This document shows, in pieces, positions 58,678 to 64,000 of a DNA stretch of 64,000 nt (the stretch's first letter is position 1; the number at the start of each line of letters is the position of its first letter). The position numbers and the translations under genes were made by a program. The DNA is from Holothuria scabra (Eukaryota; Echinodermata; Holothuroidea; Aspidochirotida; Holothuriidae), in the NCBI GenBank assembly GCA_037179385.1, contig CM074179.1:71199683-71263682 (forward strand). Direction: 5' to 3'. A model generated the notes under the pieces. It saw only the letters and a program-made list of their open reading frames with translations, was not told the origin of the DNA and did no database searches.

Positions 58678-61600
58678 CAGTATACACGCAGCTGTACAGT
58701 TAATGAAGTCACGTGGCCAGTTCTCTAGCATTCCCGCCTCCTTGTAAGTCTGCGCAAATGAGATTTCGCGGAACTGTGACTGACACGGGGTCTCCCGTAC
58801 ATGTTGACTAATTTATAAGAAGGCGTGTAAATGGCTACAACGACATGGTAAGTGGACATTTTGATCTTTCCTTCTCTTAGATTTTTAAGGATTTTTCAAA
58901 CATATAACACAAAAATACGTTCCCGAAAAGAGGCAGTCGATTCTTATGTCTCGAATTAGGACCTCAAACTTTGCGAGTACCTGACGCATTGAGGGATGTA
59001 AAACGATGTTTTTGTATCAAAGTTTGTAGATTACGGTATCGGCTTTCTGTTGATACCAAAATTACGTAGTTTAATTTACAAATTGTTTTGTAAACAACTG
59101 CTAAACTCGAAGGGGTATTTACCGTACAATGTAGTATGAACTATATGCATACGGTAAATGTACACACGTTAACGTTATAGCCTATAGTATTAGTACTACT
59201 CCAATACGGCTCACAACATCGGCCATAACACTATATAATGTACGACTGTCATACTGTGGGGTGTGGGGACAGCAGGACAGGTACCCATTACAATCTTAAC
59301 AAACTTCCATTGTTGTTTATAGACTCGCAGTCAATGAAATTTGAAGCTTCAGTTTTCAAGGCATATTCAACAGCATTGCAATTGTGTTCAGTGAAAGAAG
59401 GAAAATAGCCCTGAAAATTGGGGACTTAATTGTAACTTATAAAGTAAACCTAGGAGTGGGTCTGTGTGGGTGTATGAATTCTTGACTAAGTCAATGCTGG
59501 ATTAAAAAACCCAAATTTAGAGGATTCAACTTCAGTCAGACATATTCACGGGTTATTATTCATTCTTACCTCATAGTTACTGTGCCGCAAACAGAAAAAT
59601 TCAGTCCTTTCCAACATTTTCCATTTTAGACCTATATAGCTGTACTCTAAGTAAAGTTCAAGTTGTATATTCTGGGCCCAAAAATATGCATAGCCAGCTT
59701 TGTGTTCTATACAATTTCTAGCCCTTCATAAACCTATATCATTGAAAAACCTTACCCAGTGACCAATTATGTACAGCCATCTTTACTGCGACTTGCATTT
59801 TAAAACTACTGGTTAACTTTAATGAAGTAGTGGTTTCAGTGGAGACATAAAATTCAGGGATAAGTGCTGTGACTGGCTGTATGACAAACTGGTCATACAG
59901 CCAGCCTGGTGGTATAACTTTTATTTAACAAGTTACTACCATCCCTCATACTTAATTCGTCAACTGGCTGAGTTGAATTGTCTTTAAAGCTCACCTTGGT
60001 GTGGTGCTAAAATGCATTAATTAAAATACAGTAAGCCTACAGTACTGATTAACAGACAGTGATTTTGATGCTGCCATGATATTCACTGGCAGTGGTCAGT
60101 TTTGTCACACTCCAGCTATACCAACTTAGTTTTAAAATGAATTCTAATCAGTGTAGAACTCAGTGAAGTGAAAACTGTTAACTCACTCCTAGATTCGTTA
60201 CATTAATTATGTACATTTCTGAATCATTGGGCACTAAAGTATATAGCAGACTGCATTGTTATATTGCCCTGTTTCAGCTACAATGCACCTCAAACTGGCA
60301 TATAGTAGAAATGATTTTGGAACATTACAGTCTTCTCACAATAGGACAGTATAGCGATGAATTATTATCCTAGCAGTCAAGCCATCATCAGGTAATTTTT
60401 AGGACCATCATTCATGAGAAGGGAAATTCACAAGGAATTCGAAGGAAGATCCATTTGCAAATAAGCCTTTCAATTCACTCGCAGCTGACATACAACATTC
60501 CTTCACTTGCAACCTTGGTATTTTCCTTTAATTGCCTTCAGTATTTTTCATTTTTACCCAGAGTGAATGAGAAAAACCAAGGGCACTTTTTAAACATTGT
60601 GCTGATGATCTTTCCTGCATGGCCCTTTCTGTCTAAGCATGTACCCAGTTAGAAAGGTGCCCAATTATTCTCTTGCTCAATATCAGTATTGTGCTGACTG
60701 AGTGTACATAACTATGCATAAATTTATTATTATTATTATTTTTTTACAAAGAATGAACATTGGATTGAATTTGATACAGTTTCCTGCTATAAAGATTTTT
60801 AAACCAGCTTTTTAGACAGCCCAATTTTTTTAAAGTGAGGTGATTTTCACTGTTTTAGTGCAAACAAGATGTATGTATGCATAGAGCTCGTTGCCATGAT
60901 ATGACATTGTATGTGTAAACAGGCATTTCACATTCAAACAAGTGTACCAGTGCAACACTACTGATTAGTTTAATTTGTAAGTGGCATTAAAACAAACAAT
61001 CTGTTGCAAAAATGTCGAAGAAGCAAGTATCACACCATTTTCTCCCAAAATGAGAACAGTACTGGTGAGGATGAATTGGGCTGTTGTTGTAAGGTTATAC
61101 ATATAGGACGACCATTAACGTTAATTTCTCGAAAATAGGCCTATTATACTATATATATACACTGGGCGCCATAATCGATTCGTGGTCGAATTTACCGAGT
61201 ACCTGACTCATTGAGAATATCTTATAGTGCAAAACTGGTACCGATAGATAGAAAACAAATTTTCTCTCTACTGAAGTAAAAAATGAGTAGTTTTAAGCAA
61301 TATTGTAAAAATGCTGAACGGTTTTCCAGAGCATTTGAAACCCATTTTAGACGTTTCATAAAATGGACTAAAATCCTCACTATTCACCGTAAGTTCACTC
61401 GGAACTAGCTAGGCACCAAAAGTATCTTTTACATTTTATTCATTGATTTTCATCGTTTTGACGATTTTTTGGTTCCTAGTTTCTGAGATAATTGACTTTA
61501 AAAGTCATGACTTTTAGATAATTAGTGTTCAAATCCTGATGACGTCATGAAACGTCATGCATAAAATGTAAGAGAAGGAAGCTCTTTTCGAGCAGTTGCG

Positions 61601-64000
61601 ATTCGACTGGTGGCAATCTTTCAACTCAAGAAATAATTCAACGGTATCGCACTCACAAACATTCATTATTTGTATACTGTGCTATATCAGTACTTGTATT
61701 CCCAATGAATGGCGTACAGTATGCAAGACGTACATGTATTCATAAGCATGTACAATCCCATACGGATTGCTACTTACTGTTTGTGTACCGTATACTTATA
61801 CATGCATTGCCAATGTATGATGAGCATGTACATGTATACTGTATGTATGTGCGCAGGCCTGCATATTGCTACGTAGCATTGTTTGTGGGCAGAAAATCCT
61901 GGCGTACGATCACCAAAACCTTGGCGTACCTTCGGCGTGGGCTTTACATGGAATGCACCCTGGCAGGTGACATGAATTCAAAAAAAGTGCGCACTGTTTA
62001 ACAAGGTGTTTCTCTTGATTGGCCGTTGCCATTGTATTGTATTGATTGTATTCTTTGTTCGGGTTAGGGATAAGGTTAGGATTAGGGCTATCGTTAGCCA
62101 GTAAGAAAATTTTTTGTTAAACAGTGCGCATCTGATAAGGGGGCTTGAGGTTATATAATTCAGTTCACGGTCTGGTTGGGTATACACCATCCTTCCTCTG
62201 TCTCCTTTTTCAATTTCTTTGAAGGGCAAGAGCATTAACTCACCAATATCTCACAATTTTCCTCTATCCTCTCAATATGAATACCTTTTGCATAAGTTAA
62301 ACATATAACTTCTGGTAAATTTCACATTTGAGAAAAAAAAAATTACATGACTCTCAACAGCTAATCAGTTCGGACGACTGCACTTACATACCCTTAAGAA
62401 ATACAAAAGACCACAAATCAAATATAAAAACCCAGCTCTGCAGTTTTTCCTCATTGGTTCCCCTAATAGTTGTAGCACTGGCCATCCTGTCATGTCATGG
62501 CCTCCTTTGTGCATTACTCATTAATCCCCTATCTCGATCACTAAATGACTGTATCATTTGTCCTCAAAATCCTCCTGAACCATCCCTCCAAACAAAAAGG
62601 AATAGGAGTTCGAATGGGGTCTACCTGATGTTCCAGAGGCTAAATGTTTCCAATTGGTTCAACTTCCCATGTTTTTGCATTGTCTCTATGATCGGTCCAT
62701 CACTACAAGGTTGATATTCCCTGTTTTATGTTCTAACATTAAGGAACAAAGTACCGTGTGAACAGTGAACCGACCCTGGGAACACTGACATGGCCCTGTT
62801 GAAATCAGGGTTAGAGTTAGGGGAAAGGGTCACAGGTTTTGTGATTAGGAGACACTGCATTATCAAGAAAAACTGAGGATTTATTTGAGGATTACTGAGA
62901 GGGTGGGGTGGGGGAGTCAAAGAGAAATGGACTAGAAACATGATTTCGAAAAACACATGCCGATCCACCCTATCTGAACAACCATATGCAGGCCCAACAT
63001 TAAATCTTTCAGAAAATCGGTGACTGCCCTGTACTCCCACACCCCTATCTTCCAACAATCTCTCTGAAAAAAGCTTGTGCTGCAACATAATGATAATGGA
63101 TTTGTGGGAATAGTGGGCTGTAACCGCATCAGACCACAGGACATGCCAATTAAATTGGAGGCCTTGAGTTAAGGTTTTCCATGTGTGCTACAAATCAAAC
63201 TCCTCAGGAAAGTATACTGTGTGATAGGTTCATCTAAACATACTCATCAAAGTGATTTGCAGAGCCTGGTGATATGGTGTGCAATTGCACTCAGCTGGCA
63301 TGCGTCTAAATTCACGGTCTGAAATTGGGTAACTGCAAATGATCTTCTAGCTTCAAAAAGAAAGAGTAAAGCACTTAAACATTTCAAAAAATAGAGAACA
63401 GTTTCATTTAAATTTTCTCATGTTATATTATGCATCCATTTTTATCAGTTAGGCTTACATGGTTTGAAATACCAATTTTACACAAAAAATTGTGCACTGA
63501 ATGTCTAAATAGTTCATTCCTGTCTCGACGGATCCTCTCAGTAGAATAGAGAATGTCCTAAAACCAGAATGAAAAATTCTACTGCCATCCATAGAAACTC
63601 ATTACATTTGCAACACAATATGTTCTTCCGTTTCATTTGATAAACAAACTGCAAGGCTAAGTGATAAGTAAATACATCAGCTGACCATCAGCTTGGGGTC
63701 AGGTTATTCCTAAGTATTCAAAATGGAACTTATATTCTGCTATTTCTTTGTATGACAAAGCATTAATCAAATGGGAGCAGGGGGAAAAGGTCATCAGTGC
63801 TCCAAAACTGAGGAGAGAGGCTCTGGCCGACCAGATCAACTCAATCAAGTGGTCAGAAACTGTACTGAAAAATCTAATCCAAGTTATTAATTTCACATAG
63901 TACCTCTAGGCATAGTTTTAAATCATTCCAAAAAACCGTTTGCTTGAACCAGATGTGATCATCAGCAGAGACATTCGATTTCACTATTGAGCATTCCAAA
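58678..64000. other. Gene-poor right end
   Basis: No convincing coding exon, RNA gene or full TE. Notable bits: CGAGTACCTGACGCATTGAG-like text at 58,973 and again, diverged, at 61,196; an (ATT)n patch near 60,724; a degenerate TTAGGG-like patch at 62,067-62,093; and sequence at 62,305-62,368 matching, inverted, the interior of the hAT element at 38.7 kb. Confidence 0.4.
62305..62368. repeat. Dispersed repeat shared with the hAT element interior
   Basis: TTCTGGTAAATTTCACATTT and, after a short A-run, CATGACTCTCAACAGCTAAT match 38,666-38,732 in reverse complement with a few changes and indels. It may be a fragment of a related non-autonomous element. No termini were found here. Confidence 0.55.

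Noticed and set aside
61705..62001. 98-codon plus-strand gene
   Set aside because: Composition is dominated by TACATGTA-type repeats and there is no recognisable motif.
62067..62093. Interstitial telomere repeat
   Set aside because: Only a few degenerate GGTTAGG-like units; too short and irregular.

Overview
The window looks like one scaffold segment of an AT-rich invertebrate nuclear genome. The fit is best to a marine deuterostome, probably an echinoderm and possibly a sea cucumber. That placement is inference. It rests on spliced Ig-receptor exons, several Penelope-like elements (PLEs), Jockey/CR1-type LINEs, a Ty3/gypsy element, hAT and foldback DNA elements, very long (TA)n tracts and a RAG1-like transposase relic. 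No prokaryotic gene organisation, rRNA, tRNA or CRISPR array was seen.

Layout. (1) 1-17,350: one host gene on the minus strand. A signal peptide plus Ig exon is followed by three single-exon Ig domains, a transmembrane exon and a chain of very short cytoplasmic exons, all phase-compatible. It continues off the left edge. Its introns carry a LINE, PLE debris and (TA)n tracts hosting a small TIR element. (2) 17,575-27,540: a pile of retroelements. It holds two more copies of the TIR element, a head-to-head PLE inverted repeat with hammerhead-like motifs, a decayed PLE with repeat-rich pseudo-LTRs, a second PLE truncated against it, and an internally deleted LINE. (3) 27,540-32,390: mostly unassigned, with one isolated hammerhead-like motif. 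(4) 32,392-36,509: a 4.1-kb near-perfect palindrome flanked by TA, a foldback-type element whose arms repeat an ATGGCGG-centred motif. (5) 38,224-39,110: a non-autonomous hAT element with an 8-bp target-site duplication. (6) 40,661-42,960: a 5'-truncated LINE on the minus strand. (7) 44,264-54,389, plus strand: an intron-containing pseudogene with the RAG1 layout. An N-terminal cysteine-rich domain is followed by a RING finger and a DDE-type core showing RAG1-like D600, D708, CxxC, Hx4H and E962 neighbourhoods. (8) A Ty3/gypsy element (44,536-50,746, minus strand) sits inside that gene. It keeps one putative LTR, pol and an extra ORF with C2H2 zinc fingers, and has lost gag, protease and the other LTR. 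(9) 54,390-64,000: no convincing genes, but a small foldback element and a strong hairpin.

The most notable object is the RAG1-like relic. It joins, in one exon series, the RAG1 N-terminal and RING modules and a Transib/RAG1-type core. Relatives of the N-terminal part are known in invertebrates (N-RAG-TP elements), so novelty lies mainly in this architecture and host, and needs database comparison. Coordinates and splice sites were read by eye. No alignments or database searches were run.
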